DNA of 64,000 bases from Pseudozyma flocculosa PF-1 (GCF_000417875.1 NW_006920884.1:377247-441246), one strand, 5' to 3'. Counted from the stretch's first letter, positions 9,302-20,643 are shown. Numbers and translations: made by a program. The notes: a model not told the origin generated them from the letters alone.

Positions 9302-11290
9302 TCACCTGAGGACCTTCTGGAGGATCCTCTGGTGCTGCAGCTTGGTCGCCTGGTTGCCAGCCGCCAGCTGCGAGGCCGCCTGGAGGGCGCGCGCGGGCAC
9401 GCGGCGCATCGACGCAATCATGCCGATCAGCACGCTCAGCAGCGCCACCGAGCCCGCCTGGTGCGCCGAGGCGAGCGGGATGGGCACCATGTAGATGAGC
9501 GTCGTGATGCCCAGCGTCGCCTGCAGCGTCACGACGCCCGCCGACGCGTACGCCAGCAGCAGCGGCGTCCGCGGGAAGCGATCCAGGATCGCACCGCCGC
9601 CGACCGGAGCGGAAGCGGACGGAGCAGCAGCGGACGCAGCGGCAGACGCACCAGAGGCAGGAGGCGGGCGTGCGACCCTGCCGATGGCGGCCGCGCTGTC
9701 GACTCCGCTCCTCGCCTCGGTCGCCGCGACCACGTCCTTGTACTGCCGCGCCACCTTGCGCGTCTTCCACGCCAACGCATAGACGGTCAGAGCCGTGGTG
9801 ATGGCCAGCGTGCGGTGGATCAGCTGAACCGTGACCGGGTTCTGGGACAGATTCCTCCACACCTTGTCGCTGCCGTCGTCGTTCTGGGCGAAGCGGTCGT
9901 CGAAGAGCTCGTCGACCGGCGGGGCGATGCGGCCCTCGCCCATCGTCGGGAACTCGTTGTACACCAGCCCGGCGTCGAGGCCGGCCACGAGCGCGCCCGA
10001 CATGGCCGTGGTGAAGACGAGGGCGGTGACGAACTTGGTCAGGCGGCTGTGGCGTCGGATGAGCGGGTGGTTGAGCGTGTTGGCGAGGCGTTCGAGGACC
10101 GCCTTGCTCGCAGCGCCGCCAGCGCCGCCGCCGCCCTGGAGCGGGACGCCGGCGACGACGCCCTTGGCCTTGGCCAGCTTGTAGTCGCGCGTCACCGACA
10201 GGCCCGTGTGGAGCATGGCGAGGTAGACGAGGAAGGCGGTGCCCATGTGCATGGCGAGGCGGAAGTGCGAGACGCGCGGCGTCCACTCGGCGGGCGAGAC
10301 GGTGGCCGACTGCGCCGACGACGAGGGCACGGTGACGGTGGCGTCGTAGCGGACGCGGCCGTCGTGGGTGTTGGCCGTCGAGTTGGGGTGGTCGTCCTTG
10401 ATGGCGGGGACGGGCACCGTGACCGTCTTCTGCGTGCCGCTGGTGGTGGGGTTCGAGAGGCCCGACTTGACCATGAACCAGCCGAGGAAGCCCTGGAAGC
10501 CGATGCCGAGGGCGATGGCGACGAGCTTGAGCCTCGTCTCGCGGCCGACCCACTTCCTCGCAATAAAGTAGCCGGCGGGCAGGACAAAGGCGACGCCGAT
10601 GACGCGGCCGAGGATGCGGTGGCCCCACTCCCACAGATAGATCGACTTGAAGTCGTCGAGCGACATCCTCTGGTTGAGCAGGAGGAACTCGGGCGTCTGC
10701 TTGTACTTGTCCCACTCGGCCTCCCACTCGGCGGTCGTCATGGGCAGGCGCATGCCCTTGAAGCCCGGGTTCCACTCGGTGATCGAGAGGCCGGACTCGG
10801 TGAGCCGCGTGAGGCCGCCCACGACGATGATGGCGTAGACGAGGAAGGCGAGGGCGTAGAGATGCACCGCCACGACGGGGCGAGAGACGAGGGGCGTCGA
10901 GCCAGCGGTCGAGGATGAAGCGGCAGAGGCAGAGCTTGCGGAGGTGGCAGCGGCGGCAGAGGAGGCGAGGGTGGCAGTGGCAGATGTCGACTGCGACCGG
11001 CGGGCATCGGCAAAGGCCTTGAGCAGGGTCGAGTTGCGGGTGAGCGAGGATCGCGTCGAGACCATCAGAGGGCCGCCGGTGGTGATGGTGGTCGACGAGG
11101 TGTAGCTGCGCAGCAGCGACGGACTCGCCGTCCTGGCCTTGACACCAGCATCAATCGCAGCCGTCGGTCGGGAGGGACGAGCGCAGAGGCCCGCAAAGGA
11201 TCGGGTGAAGGGGCCATGGCAGGTCGAGGACCTGGCCAGCGCCCTGGACGAAAGCTGGAGGCCCAACGAGCGCGAGAGTGAAGTCGACAT
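9302..11290 (-). CDS. COX15: COX15 heme A synthase (mitochondrial)
   Basis: One uninterrupted exon of 662 residues. The first ~130 residues are Arg/Ser/Ala-rich without early acidic residues, a typical mitochondrial presequence. The Cox15/CtaA core follows: HLYALAFLVYAIIVVGGLTR, then LTESGLSITEWNPGFKGMRL, and IYLWEWGHRILGR with the heme-ligand-type H224. Further membrane helices carry VSHFRLAMHMGTAFLVYLAM and, near the end, LIHRTLAITTALTVYALAW. The enzyme oxidises the C8 methyl of heme O to give heme A for cytochrome c oxidase, in the inner membrane. Yeast Cox15 is near 490 residues. The extra length here is the presequence, a hydrophilic loop (SGTQKTVTVPVPAIKDDHPN and after) and an Ala/Ser/Pro-rich linker before the last helices. 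No intron is needed. Confidence 0.95.
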   Translation of the reverse strand: MSTSLSRSLGLQLSSRALARSSTCHGPFTRSFAGLCARPSRPTAAIDAGVKARTASPSLLRSYTSSTTITTGGPLMVSTRSSLTRNSTLLKAFADARRSQSTSATATLASSAAAATSASSASAASSSTAGSTPLVSRPVVAVHLYALAFLVYAIIVVGGLTRLTESGLSITEWNPGFKGMRLPMTTAEWEAEWDKYKQTPEFLLLNQRMSLDDFKSIYLWEWGHRILGRVIGVAFVLPAGYFIARKWVGRETRLKLVAIALGIGFQGFLGWFMVKSGLSNPTTSGTQKTVTVPVPAIKDDHPNSTANTHDGRVRYDATVTVPSSSAQSATVSPAEWTPRVSHFRLAMHMGTAFLVYLAMLHTGLSVTRDYKLAKAKGVVAGVPLQGGGGAGGAASKAVLERLANTLNHPLIRRHSRLTKFVTALVFTTAMSGALVAGLDAGLVYNEFPTMGEGRIAPPVDELFDDRFAQNDDGSDKVWRNLSQNPVTVQLIHRTLAITTALTVYALAWKTRKVARQYKDVVAATEARSGVDSAAAIGRVARPPPASGASAAASAAAPSASAPVGGGAILDRFPRTPLLLAYASAGVVTLQATLGITTLIYMVPIPLASAHQAGSVALLSVLIGMIASMRRVPARALQAASQLAAGNQATKLQHQRILQKVLR

Positions 11291-12264
11291 GGCGTTGGGG
11301 ACGTAGAGGTGGGTGGCGCGTGCTGCGAGGATCGAGCTTCTGAGCAGCTGTTATCCTGGCAGCATTCGAGAAGGGTTGGGCGGAGATGCTGGGAGGCAAG
11401 CCTAGGCGCAGCAACGAGCTGAAGGCAATCTTATAGTGCTGCTGCTGCTGCTGCTGCTGCTGCTGCGGCACGATGCCACCGGGGCGGTGTGGGATCCTTG
11501 GGAGAGCCGTCGGGGAGGTCCGGCACCGGTATGCAGAGGGGCGGCAGGCCTGCCTGGTCCGTCGGTTGGTTGATTGTCTGACTCGCTGTCCAAGGCGTGG
11601 TCGGTCGGTCGGGTGGGTTGGGGATGCTCGAGCGAAGGCCGTCGGTCGAGGCTGGCTGGCGTAAGACGCCCGCGGGACGCTTACGGAAGCAGAGCGGCCA
11701 CGCCTCGCCTCGCCCGCGGCACCTCGCTTGCTTTGGCACTTCTTCCAGCTTTTTTTGACTTTTCCTCCGGCCGCGCGACCGCCCGCCGCCAGTCCCGAGA
11801 CCCGGGCCATGCCAGGCCAGGCAGGCGAGGAGGCAGCTGCGCACCATGCCCTCGAGCTGAGCACGCGGTGGGGTGGAAGGGATGAGGCTGGTATACCATG
11901 CATGTCATTACGGGGCGATGTCGCGGTCATTGTTCTGATACGTCGTTCTGGAGCGGCTATTCGTGACTGGAGGGATGCGGACGCAAGCACGGCTGGAGCG
12001 AGGGGCAGGCGGCAGGCCAGATTAAGCGGTGGTGAGGCGGGACGGGGGACGCGGGAGACCTTGAGTAGATGCGGACAGAGGCGAGTGAAGACAGCCCGAT
12101 CAGCGTGGTACAGACCGAGCCGCAACACGGCGATGACAGATGCGAGGCAGAGTGGGCAAGAGCGACAAGTGATCCATGGCAGAGAGGCGTGCGAAACGAA
12201 GTGGTGGTCGAGCCGGACAGCGCGAGGGGGGATTCGAGGGCACGAGGTGAAGAGAAGACCGTTT
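11291..12264. other. Intergenic region, COX15 promoter side
   Basis: About 1 kb between the COX15 start and the arrestin stop. It contains a (CTG)9 tract and otherwise unremarkable GC-rich DNA. Open frames here have Arg/Ser/Pro-biased translations and no family resemblance. Confidence 0.5.
11439..11465. repeat. (CTG)9 microsatellite
   Basis: Nine perfect CTG units on the plus strand, about 150 bases upstream of the COX15 start codon. Confidence 0.9.
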
Positions 12265-14381
12265 TCAGGAAGCCGGAGGGCTTGCCAGCGGCGTTTCGAT
12301 CTCTGCCAGCTTGCCCCGCGGTCGGAATCCCTCGCGCCCGCCGCCGAGCCCGTGGTGCCAGCCCGAGACCGGGCTTCCGGGCCGCGACGGTGGCGTCCAG
12401 GGCGGCAGCGTAGCGTTTTCGTCGTGGCTGTCGATCCACGCCCCCGGAGCGGTGGGGGCGCCCTCGAGCAGCCTCTGCTCGGCCTCGGTCAGCTCCTCGG
12501 TCGTCCTGCCGCAGTTGCAGGTGTCGTGCGAGGTGCCCGTGCGCTCCGGAAGGTGGCTGACGGCCCACGGCGTGTTGAGCGGCAGCGACCGCGGCGTCGA
12601 GTAGCCGCTGCGGTGGCCGCTGCCCGACGTCTCAATGTGGCCGCTCGACGCCGGCGTGAGGGCGTGCAGCCCGAGATTGCCAAGACCCCCGCCGCTCCTG
12701 CCGCGGTCCCGGTCCCGGCTGGCGTTGCGGCTCTTGCGGCCGTGGCTGCCGCCAAAGTGGTGGCCGAAGCCGAGCCTGGTGGGCGACGTCTCGCGCGAGG
12801 CCGTCTTGGAGCTGCTGCCCGAGTTGGCGTTGGAGCTGTTGCGCGAGCCGGGCAGCGAGAGGTTGAGCGGCGTCGTGCGCTTCCAGTGGTCGAGCTCGGC
12901 CTGGGTGCTGCGCCGCGAGAGGGGCGGCGACGGCGACGAGGGGCGCGAGTTGGACGGCGACTCGAGCGAGTAGGGCGGCAGGTGGATGGTGTCAAAGGTG
13001 CAGCAGCACGACGGGATCATTGTCGCCCGCCGCATCGAAAACACCTGCACCTTGGGCAGCCCAAAGCTCTCGCTGCCCTCGCGCGTGTCGAGGACGTCTT
13101 GGCGCGAAAAGAAGATCTCGACGCCCATCTCGTGAGAGACGCGGATCTCGGCGCGCGAGCCGCGGACCGTGCTGGGGCGGATGATGTTGTCGTCGGGCAG
13201 CCGGACAACCGACTTGATCTTGTACCCATTCTCCGGGTACATGGGCGTCGCCGGCTCGCCGGGCGTGACGGGCGCCGAGACGGATCCGTTGAGCGGCAGG
13301 CCAAACGGCGAGATGTTGGCGGGCCCACCGCCCGCGCCGCGCCCCGGCCGTCCCGCTCCGCCGCCGGCGTCGGCGATCCAGAGGGCGTCCTGCGGCGTGG
13401 TCCCCTCGGCCTGCTTGGCCTTGTAGGGCATGTAGCCCTTCTCCCACAGCCGGAACTTTTCCGTCGGCAGCTTGAGCCAGCCCTTGCGGACCTCGCTGTA
13501 GAGTTCAAACGTCTGCTCGAGAAACACACGGGCGACGTGGACACTGAGACCGGGCGGCGGATCCGGATGGTAGATGGTGAGGTTGGCGGTGCCGCCGACG
13601 GTGAGCGAGGCCGAGGTGAGCGAGACCGACATGGGGCCGAGGGCCTCGTGGACGTCATGGTACTGGATGTCGAGCGGCGTGGGTCCGCCGTCGGAGTTGA
13701 CGTGGAGCATGATGAAGATCTCCTTCCAGGTCGAGATGTGGCTGCGCGCGCGGCCCGCCCCGAGCGCGGTGGCGGTAAGGATGTACCTGACGCGGCCGTG
13801 CTTGTTCCTCTCAAACGGCGCGGCCGAGGCCGGGATGATGAAGGCGAACTCGAAGCCGTGGATGCCCTTGTCGAGGTGCAGGCCCTCGGTGGCGCCGCAC
13901 GGCTGCTGCTTTTCCTTTTCCTTGCCCTTGGACAGCCTCGAGTGCTTGCTCGACGACGGGTGGCCAGAGCCGTCGTTCATGATCTCGAGCGACTTTTCCA
14001 TGATGATCTTTTCCTCCCACCGAATGGCGGCGGCCGAACCCGTGTGGCCCTCGGGGATGGCGAGCGTCTGGATGCCCTGCAAGACGACCTTGATGCCCTG
14101 GATGTGCCGCTCGCTCTGAGGTGGGCAAAGGGGGCGCGACCAAGAGCGAGGCAGGAAAGGAGAGTCAGGCTCTCGAAGTCAGCAAGGGGGAGTCCCACAC
14201 CGGCAGACGACGGGCATGGCCGCTGGAGCCCACTCACGGGACACTTGATCTCGACGAGGCCTCGGAGCGTCTTGTCATCGCCGGGAAACTCGCTGTTGGC
14301 GGGGGGCGGGTGGATGAAGATGTCCTGCGAGACGAGGTGCATCGAGATCTCGCAGGGGTGGTGGACGATGGAGCTGAGCAT
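12265..14381 (-). CDS. Alpha-arrestin (arrestin-related trafficking adaptor)
   Basis: Two exons, 14381-14238 and 14115-12265, giving 664 residues; the splice joins VEIKCP to SERHIQGIKVVLQGIQTL. Arrestin-N features are present: a strand pair EISMHLVSQDIFIHPP, then LRGLVEIKCP, and later GIHGFEFAFIIPASAAPF followed by the GRVRYILTATA segment. Arrestin-C follows with PMSVSLTSASLTVGGTANLT and VARVFLEQTFELYSE. The tail from about residue 340 is Ser/Pro/Gly-rich and contains an LPPY motif (IHLPPYSLESP), a plausible [LP]PxY binding site for a Rsp5/Nedd4-type ubiquitin ligase. Alpha-arrestins bring the ligase to plasma-membrane transporters for endocytosis or to pH-signalling receptors (Rim8). Which paralogue this is cannot be told. 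Chosen start is the first ATG before the first strand. Confidence 0.82.
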
Positions 14382-17300
14382 CTTGGCGGATGTGGATGCG
14401 GCAGGAAGCCGCCTTGTGCCAGAGGTAGGCCGATACCGACGTCGAGCGGGATCGTTGCCGCCGCGCTATCGCGGATGGTTGCCGGCAGAGAGGTGGCGAG
14501 CAGGGTCGATTCTGTTGGCCCGCTGGCCTTGCGCGAGGCTAGAGACGATCGATGCCAGTAGCGGTGCTGGGCAGAGGTGGCTGTCTGTGGTCGAGGCGGA
14601 GGAGCGTGATGGGCACGTTACGAGGTGGTGAAACTGCGAGCAAGGAGGTGGCTCAGAGGCAAAGCGATGCTTGGGAGTGTCGGGATGGACGGAGGCAGGG
14701 TGTAGGGCGCAGGGCGCAAGGCGGGATGGCGGACGGCGCGGTGGAAAGATTCCAGAGGGTTTGAGCAGATGTGGAGGCAGCCACCGAGTCACGCACGCCG
14801 AGCAAGGCGCGGTCGTTTGAAGCACCAAGCAGGCAGGGCGAGCGAGGGGGTCGAGTGGCGGGTGGGTGCTTCAGGGGCCGCAGTGGATGGTGGTGGTGTG
14901 GGTGATGCTGATGGCAGCCGTGGTGGTGACTAGGATGCTGTACCGCTACCGTTGTACAGACGAGCAGCGATGGCCGGCTGCTCAGCCGTCGACCGAAGGT
15001 GGCAAGCTCGACAGAGACCGGGATATCGATCCTGGATCGGATGTGGGCCGGCCAAATGGGGGAAGAGGAAAAAATCTCGCGACTTTGGCCCGCACCCGCC
15101 CACGCCGCCGCAAGCGGGACGAACCCGGCGAGCCAAAAAATAAGAAATCAGGGCAGGGCAGGCAGGGCAGGCAGGAGGGGGGGCGTCACGCCATCCAGCG
15201 CTACCTACCACCGTACCGCCGCCGCCGGCCGGGTGGGTGGCCAGCCAGCAGACCAGGCCGCTCGGGTGCGTGGGTGGCAGGCACACGTACGCACGCTAAG
15301 GTTGGCCTCGAGGCAGCGCCGACCCTGCCCTGCCCTGCCTGCTCGCCGGGCGAGAGCGGTGGCGGTACCTACGTATCGTCGCGGGTGGCCCCGACGCCGG
15401 CGCAGCTCAGCGGGCCCTAGGCAGGCTAGGCAAGCAACACGCACGCTGCTGCATAATGTGGCTGGCCTTCCTTTGCTTTCATCTGCATGCATGGATGGCA
15501 CCTCGCCCTAGCCTTCTGTTCCGCTGATAAGAACGCCGAAGGCCAAGCAGTCGTCGAATGGCCGACCGTCCACAGGCCTGGCCTGGCCTGGCAAGGCAGG
15601 GATTGCCGAGTGGCTGGGCGCAGCCAGCCGGCCCATCCCTTGATCCTGCCAGCTGGCTCAGCGATAACGTGCGTGCGCCCCCGCCCGTTTCGATTCCGAG
15701 GGCCTCCCGAAGTCGACCGGGGGGCTGAGCATCGGCGGTAGGCCCACCAGTCAGCCCCTCTTGTGGCCGTTACCGCGACCTCAAGCAAGGTCGCCGCAAA
15801 CGTTCCGTGCCGAGGCAGTCGTGGCCTCGGCCGCGGGCTAGGTCGACCTCGAGCACAAGCCCAAGGTTCCGAGCCACAGATAGAGGCAGGCGTGCGTGTG
15901 TCCCGCGCGTACATACGCCTCCTCGACCCCCCGTGCCTGCCTGCCTGGCTCAGCTTGATGCGATCAAACCTTGTCCTAGCCTCCCTCCTGCAGGGTGGCC
16001 ACCATTTGCTTTGTGGCTCTTCCGTACGACGAGCTGGGCTAGGCTGCGCCTCATACAGCAATAAGTCATCTTTCATCGGCGTTGGATCGGTGGAACTTCA
16101 ACAGGTCCAACCCCCCTCGGCGCTATCCTCTTGCGTGCGCCGAGACTGCCAACGTACATACGTGCCACGCGAGCTCGAATGAAGCCGACGCCAAATGAAT
16201 CGAGGCTGGTAGATGCTGCGATAAGCAGCCGCCGCGCTCGGCGATGCCATGGCCGGGCAAAGGAGAACAGCGTCCGACGGGACGGAAGCTACAGGAAGGG
16301 TCCGTGGCGGCCCTCTGCAGCCACCGAGCCGTCGAGCGTGGACAACGACGGCGACGGCGCAGATGCCCGGCAAAGCTTAGGCTTCCTGCTTAACTTGGCT
16401 GGCCAGCAGCCAAAAGGCCGGACCAGGCACGCTCGGAGATTTTTTCTTCGCCGCCCCTAGCCTGCTCGCTTGCTTGCTTGACGTACGGCTGGCTGCTTGC
16501 TCGTGCTCGGTTTTTTGAACTCGCCGCTCAAATCACCCGCCCGGCGGACGTGCGTGCGCTTGCGCTTGGTTTGCTGGCTTGCTTGCTTCTTGGCTTGGCA
16601 CGCTCGCCGGTCGCTCGAAAAAAGATCTGCCGAGTGGACTGGTCGGTCGAGGCATGATGGACGGATCATCAGCGTGCATGGTGGTGCCCTCAAACCCTGG
16701 CGAGGCTGGATGAGGCCAGGCAGGCGAGTCGGACTGGGCAAGCCAGCCAAGGCAGACGAACGGCTGCCACGTCACGGCGAGATGAACAGCCGCCGGCCTC
16801 GCTGCGTGCTCGCATCACCACGCAAGCGGGAGAGCGCGTCGTCGGGCTCGAGTTCTTCCGTCCACGGCGCAGCAGGTAGTCTGGTCAGGGTCTCGGCTTG
16901 TACAGGTACTGTACCGCGGACACCCAACGTCGCACACGCCCGGCGCAGCGGTATCGGTTGCTGGCATCTGTCCTGCAGCCTTTCTTGCAGGGGTCCATAT
17001 CGATGCGATGGCCAGCCAGCCAGCCAGCAGGCTGGCCGGACCACAGCTGCCTCAAGAGGGACGTTGGCGTAGGCTCTGATGAACAAGAGGTGCTGAATGA
17101 GCCCTCGTCGACGAGGTCCATGTGCACGAAGCGGATCATCGACGAGGTCCATGCGGCGAATGAGCGGATGCCGTGATGCGCTGGGCAGGCCCCCCGTCCG
17201 CGAAAATGCTGTCCCGCGGACGAGCGAGGTGGACAAGCAACGCTACGCCAAAGCCAGGACGCTGAACCGGGCTGGCGGCAGCCAGCTGGGTACACCTCGC

Positions 17301-17553
17301 GCAGTTGCATGGGTGGGACGTGACCGCCGGTGCATGGTACAGTGATGCCGTTTCTGACGTGGTCGCGTCCCCGTCGAACGGGTACCGGTATCGTAATCGC
17401 GCTCCGGCGAGGAGGAAGACAGCGAGGCTCGGCGCCTTCTGGATGGCGGATCCCGTACCTCAAGGGCTCAGGACCTGCAGCCATCGTCGGCGTACGCTGC
17501 CATCGCGGCTCTTGCGCCCGTGAGGATTCTGCCCGCCACGACCCGTCGCCCAT
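14382..17553. other. 3.2 kb gene-free stretch
   Basis: Between the arrestin start and the stop of the XPG-like gene, both minus strand. I read both strands and found no family motif, no convincing splice chain and no recognisable tRNA (A-box/B-box pairs do not fold). It holds many short GGCCTGG / GCAGGCAGG runs (15140-15180, 15420-15435, 15570-15600, 17010-17035) and a 15-nt direct duplication TCGACGAGGTCCATG at about 17107 and 17141. It must contain the arrestin promoter near its left end. Confidence 0.5.
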
Positions 17554-20500
17554 CTAGGCGGCGGCAGCGGCGGCGTCGGCCGCAACGGTCGTGCTCCTCC
17601 GGACGTTGTGCTCCATGTCGGGCGACCAGCAGGCGGTGCCCGCCTCTCTCTCGCCGAAGAAGTCGACGCCCATCAGCCGCTTGTCCGCCCCCGTAACCGT
17701 CTCGCCGCTGCTCTCGCTCGCCTGCCACTGGTCCTCGACGTCCCACTCGACACCGCTCGCGTCTGACCCGTCGCCGTCGCCACCCGGGCGAGCCTTCTGT
17801 GGGGTGATGCCGAGCTCGAGATCCATGATGTCCCGCCACGAGTCGTCGTCGCGCGAATGCCAGGTCACGGGCCTTGCCCCGCCAAATACGCCCTTTTCGC
17901 GCAGGAAGTCGAGCACCGCGTCGCGGTCGTACGTCGGGCCTGCGGTGTCAGAGGAGAAGCTGCTGCCAGCAGCCTCGGTCGCATCTCCGTCCTGAGCGCC
18001 ATCCCCTGCGGCAACAGCATGGTCCTGCGGAGCATCCGACGTTCGCTCGACGCCACCTTCTTCGGCTTGGCCTGCTGCAGCAGGTTCGACCACGTCGGCC
18101 AGCGTCGCCAAGTCGCCCTTGTCGGCCTCGACCGACGCGGGAGATGCCGAGCCATCGTCCGCCGCCGTTACGGCGTCGATCTCGAAGAAGCGCTGCGTCC
18201 AGGGTAAGCTGCGATCGCGATCGCTGTCGCTTGCCGTGCTAGGCGCGGCTGACGCGTCGATTCGCCCCGCGCCGCCCTGCGACTTGGTGGCCGAGTTGAG
18301 CGCGGCAAAGACGCTCCTCGCCGCTGCGCGCACCTTGGGCGGGTTGGTAAAAACGGTGCGGGCGTTTCGCAGCTCGGCCTCGTACTCCTTGATCGAGAGG
18401 CCGTCTGGCGGCCGGAACTTTTTCGACTCCCTCTCGAGCACGTTGGAGATCGACCCGTGCTGCAGTATCAGCTTGAGCGCCGTCTTGGGACCGATGCCGG
18501 GGACGGTGCGGTTAAAGTCGGTGCCGCAGAGCAGCGCAAAGTCGAGCATCATCGACCGCGTCATCTTGTCGTACTCCTCCCGTTTCAGCGTGGCGACAGG
18601 TGCGGCAGCGATGTCTTGGCCATCGGCGGATGGTGATCCCGTCACCGAGTCCGATGCCGGCTCGATAGCGGCGGCGGCGTCGTCCCTTGCCACCCCGACG
18701 CCCTTGGTCGAGGCACGCGTGGCGGCGGGAGACAAGAGGAGCGTCTTGGACCGCGATCTCGGCTTCCGCACGCCCTTTCTTCTCCCACCAGAGGACGCTG
18801 CTGACCCTTCGCTACCGTGCTGCTCTGCCGCCTCGAGCTGCTTCCGCCGAAAGAACGACTGAAGAGTGTCAAAGTCGAACAGGCCGCGGCGGACCATGGT
18901 GCCATCGACGACCTCCATGAGCCGTTTGCCGCTCGCGCCGCCAGGGACCGGATGTGAGAGCCGGATGCCCCCGACCAGGCCGCGAAGCAGCGGCGTGTCG
19001 TAGAGGAGCACGTCGCTGTCCTCGCTGGCGACAATGTCGGCGTAGCCGGCCTTGACCAGCGACGATGCGTACGCCTCAGCCTCGTGGATCCTACCGCCGC
19101 CCGACCGCGTACCGTCGCCGGTCCAGAAGACGGGCACCGCCATCAGCGAGCACAGGTGCGCGCAGTCGCTGTAGATGCTGGGCGACAGCGGCATAGTGGA
19201 GCGGGCGTAGGTCTTGGAGAGGCCCCGGTTGAGCGTCGTCAACGGCGAGACTGACGAGGGCAGCGCTTCCTGTGGCCGGCTGCGATCCTCGCCAGCAGCA
19301 GGTACAGCGGCGGCCGTGTCGGCAGTCGCATCGGCAGCCGCAGTCGCAGTCGCGGTGGAGGCCGCAGTGGCTTCTGCAGCACCCGAGGCCAGATCTTGCG
19401 CTGCGTCTGAGGCGGCAGACGCCTCAGCAGCGACTTCAGAAATGGCCTGGTCCGACAATGGTGGAGTTCTCGAAGCTGGGGACGCCGCCGCTGCGGCCGT
19501 GGTCGATGTGCCGAGCGGCGTCGATGAGCTCGACAGAGGGGCTGGCGGCGTTGATGGCGGCTTCAGGCTGGCGACGATCTGGTCATAGAGCTTCTGCTCG
19601 ATCTCGGTCAATTCCCTTTGGCCCCTGGACTGGAACTCGCCCATCTGAGCCAGAGCATCTTCGAACTGCCTCTGCGAGCGATCGACTCGCAGGGCCAGAG
19701 CAAACGGTCGAGAGGTGAGGTCCTCGAGCACTTGCTCCCACTCGCCCTCCTGCGGCCGATGGGCGGGCGCCTCGAGCGCGCTGTAGGGCTCCCGCTCGAG
19801 GCTGACGAGGTTCTCGTCGCCAGCCAGGTCGTAGAGATCGTCGGCGGACGCTTCCGCTGCCGCCGGTCCGGGTACGTCTCCCAGGCTGGCTCGCTGACCG
19901 AGCTGCTCGAGCAGGTCGAGGTTGTCGGCCTGCAGGCTGTCCGGATCTTCAACAGTGGTCGGCGTTGTCGTGGCGGCAGTATCGATCTGCGCCTGCTGCT
20001 GGGATTTCGAAGCGGCAGAACCGGCCAGCGGAGCGAGGACGGCTTTGCGCGCGTGCTGCCACAGCTCGGACCGCCGAGCATCCCAGTCCGGGACGTCCCT
20101 GGTCGCCAGATATTCGGCAGCCAGCTTGTCGGCGAGCTCCACGTCGGGCTCCGGCAGGGGTTCGGCGGCAGCGCGCTCCGAAGCCCTCTGCTTGTGCCAG
20201 GTGTCGAGCAGCGCGCCGACCTGCGACCTTTCCTCTGGTCCGGTTCGGCGGAGCGTGTCGAGGACGGCCTGGAGGGAGCGGAGGCGGACCTTGCGCTCGG
20301 CCTCCATCCTGTTGCGCATGCGGTCGAGCTCGCGCTTCCTCTTTCGCTTGTCCTGCTCGCGGTCCTTGAGCGCCAGCCGCTTGCTCGGGTGGTCAAATAC
20401 CATGAGGGGCGCGACGCCATTCTCGCGCAGCGAGTTGAGCAGGCGGTAGAAGCCGATCAGGTGGCGCGAAGGGTGCGGGTCGTCGGCGAAGTGGAGCTTC

Positions 20501-20643
20501 TGGATGAGGAGGGTGGCGTCGATGGCGAGGCGGAGGCCGTGGAGCGACGAGAGCGGGAAGGGCGCAGAGATCGACGAGGGCGCGAGCGAGCGGATCAAGG
20601 GAAAGAGGCCCTTTACGCCGCGTCGCGTCGCGCTCGGTCGCAT
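17554..20643 (-). CDS. XPG/FEN1-family structure-specific nuclease, large internal insertion
   Basis: A single exon of 1029 residues. The N-region begins with GVKGLFPLIRSLAPSSI and carries D42 (AIDATLLIQKL) and D84 (MVFDHPSKRL). The I-region holds GGGRIHEAEAYASSLVKAGY with E521/E523 and IVASEDSDVLLY with D542/D544. The helix-hairpin region MLDFALLCGTDFNRTVPGIG has D709 and then GPKTALKLIL. All acidic residues that bind the two metals in FEN1/XPG/Exo1 are therefore present, so it should be an active 5' flap or 5' exonuclease-type enzyme. About 340 residues of Ala/Ser/Thr-rich, partly helical sequence separate N and I regions, longer than in FEN1 and placed like the spacer of XPG. The C-terminus is Ser/Asp-rich. 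No clear PCNA box (QxxLxxFF) is visible. Assignment to FEN1, Exo1 or XPG itself is not supported; an uncharacterised member of the superfamily fits best. Confidence 0.85.
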   Translation of the reverse strand: MRPSATRRGVKGLFPLIRSLAPSSISAPFPLSSLHGLRLAIDATLLIQKLHFADDPHPSRHLIGFYRLLNSLRENGVAPLMVFDHPSKRLALKDREQDKRKRKRELDRMRNRMEAERKVRLRSLQAVLDTLRRTGPEERSQVGALLDTWHKQRASERAAAEPLPEPDVELADKLAAEYLATRDVPDWDARRSELWQHARKAVLAPLAGSAASKSQQQAQIDTAATTTPTTVEDPDSLQADNLDLLEQLGQRASLGDVPGPAAAEASADDLYDLAGDENLVSLEREPYSALEAPAHRPQEGEWEQVLEDLTSRPFALALRVDRSQRQFEDALAQMGEFQSRGQRELTEIEQKLYDQIVASLKPPSTPPAPLSSSSTPLGTSTTAAAAASPASRTPPLSDQAISEVAAEASAASDAAQDLASGAAEATAASTATATAAADATADTAAAVPAAGEDRSRPQEALPSSVSPLTTLNRGLSKTYARSTMPLSPSIYSDCAHLCSLMAVPVFWTGDGTRSGGGRIHEAEAYASSLVKAGYADIVASEDSDVLLYDTPLLRGLVGGIRLSHPVPGGASGKRLMEVVDGTMVRRGLFDFDTLQSFFRRKQLEAAEQHGSEGSAASSGGRRKGVRKPRSRSKTLLLSPAATRASTKGVGVARDDAAAAIEPASDSVTGSPSADGQDIAAAPVATLKREEYDKMTRSMMLDFALLCGTDFNRTVPGIGPKTALKLILQHGSISNVLERESKKFRPPDGLSIKEYEAELRNARTVFTNPPKVRAAARSVFAALNSATKSQGGAGRIDASAAPSTASDSDRDRSLPWTQRFFEIDAVTAADDGSASPASVEADKGDLATLADVVEPAAAGQAEEGGVERTSDAPQDHAVAAGDGAQDGDATEAAGSSFSSDTAGPTYDRDAVLDFLREKGVFGGARPVTWHSRDDDSWRDIMDLELGITPQKARPGGDGDGSDASGVEWDVEDQWQASESSGETVTGADKRLMGVDFFGEREAGTACWSPDMEHNVRRSTTVAADAAAAAA

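Noticed and set aside
8786..10918. 710-codon plus-strand frame opposite COX15 and 820-codon plus-strand frame (41927-44389) opposite MCM7
   Set aside because: Antisense shadows of long intronless GC-rich genes; Arg/Val/Asp/His-biased and without independent motifs.
15650..15710. tRNA-like A-box (TGGCTCAGC) and B-box (GTTTCGATTCC) words
   Set aside because: The flanking bases do not form T-stem or acceptor stem pairing, so no tRNA is called.
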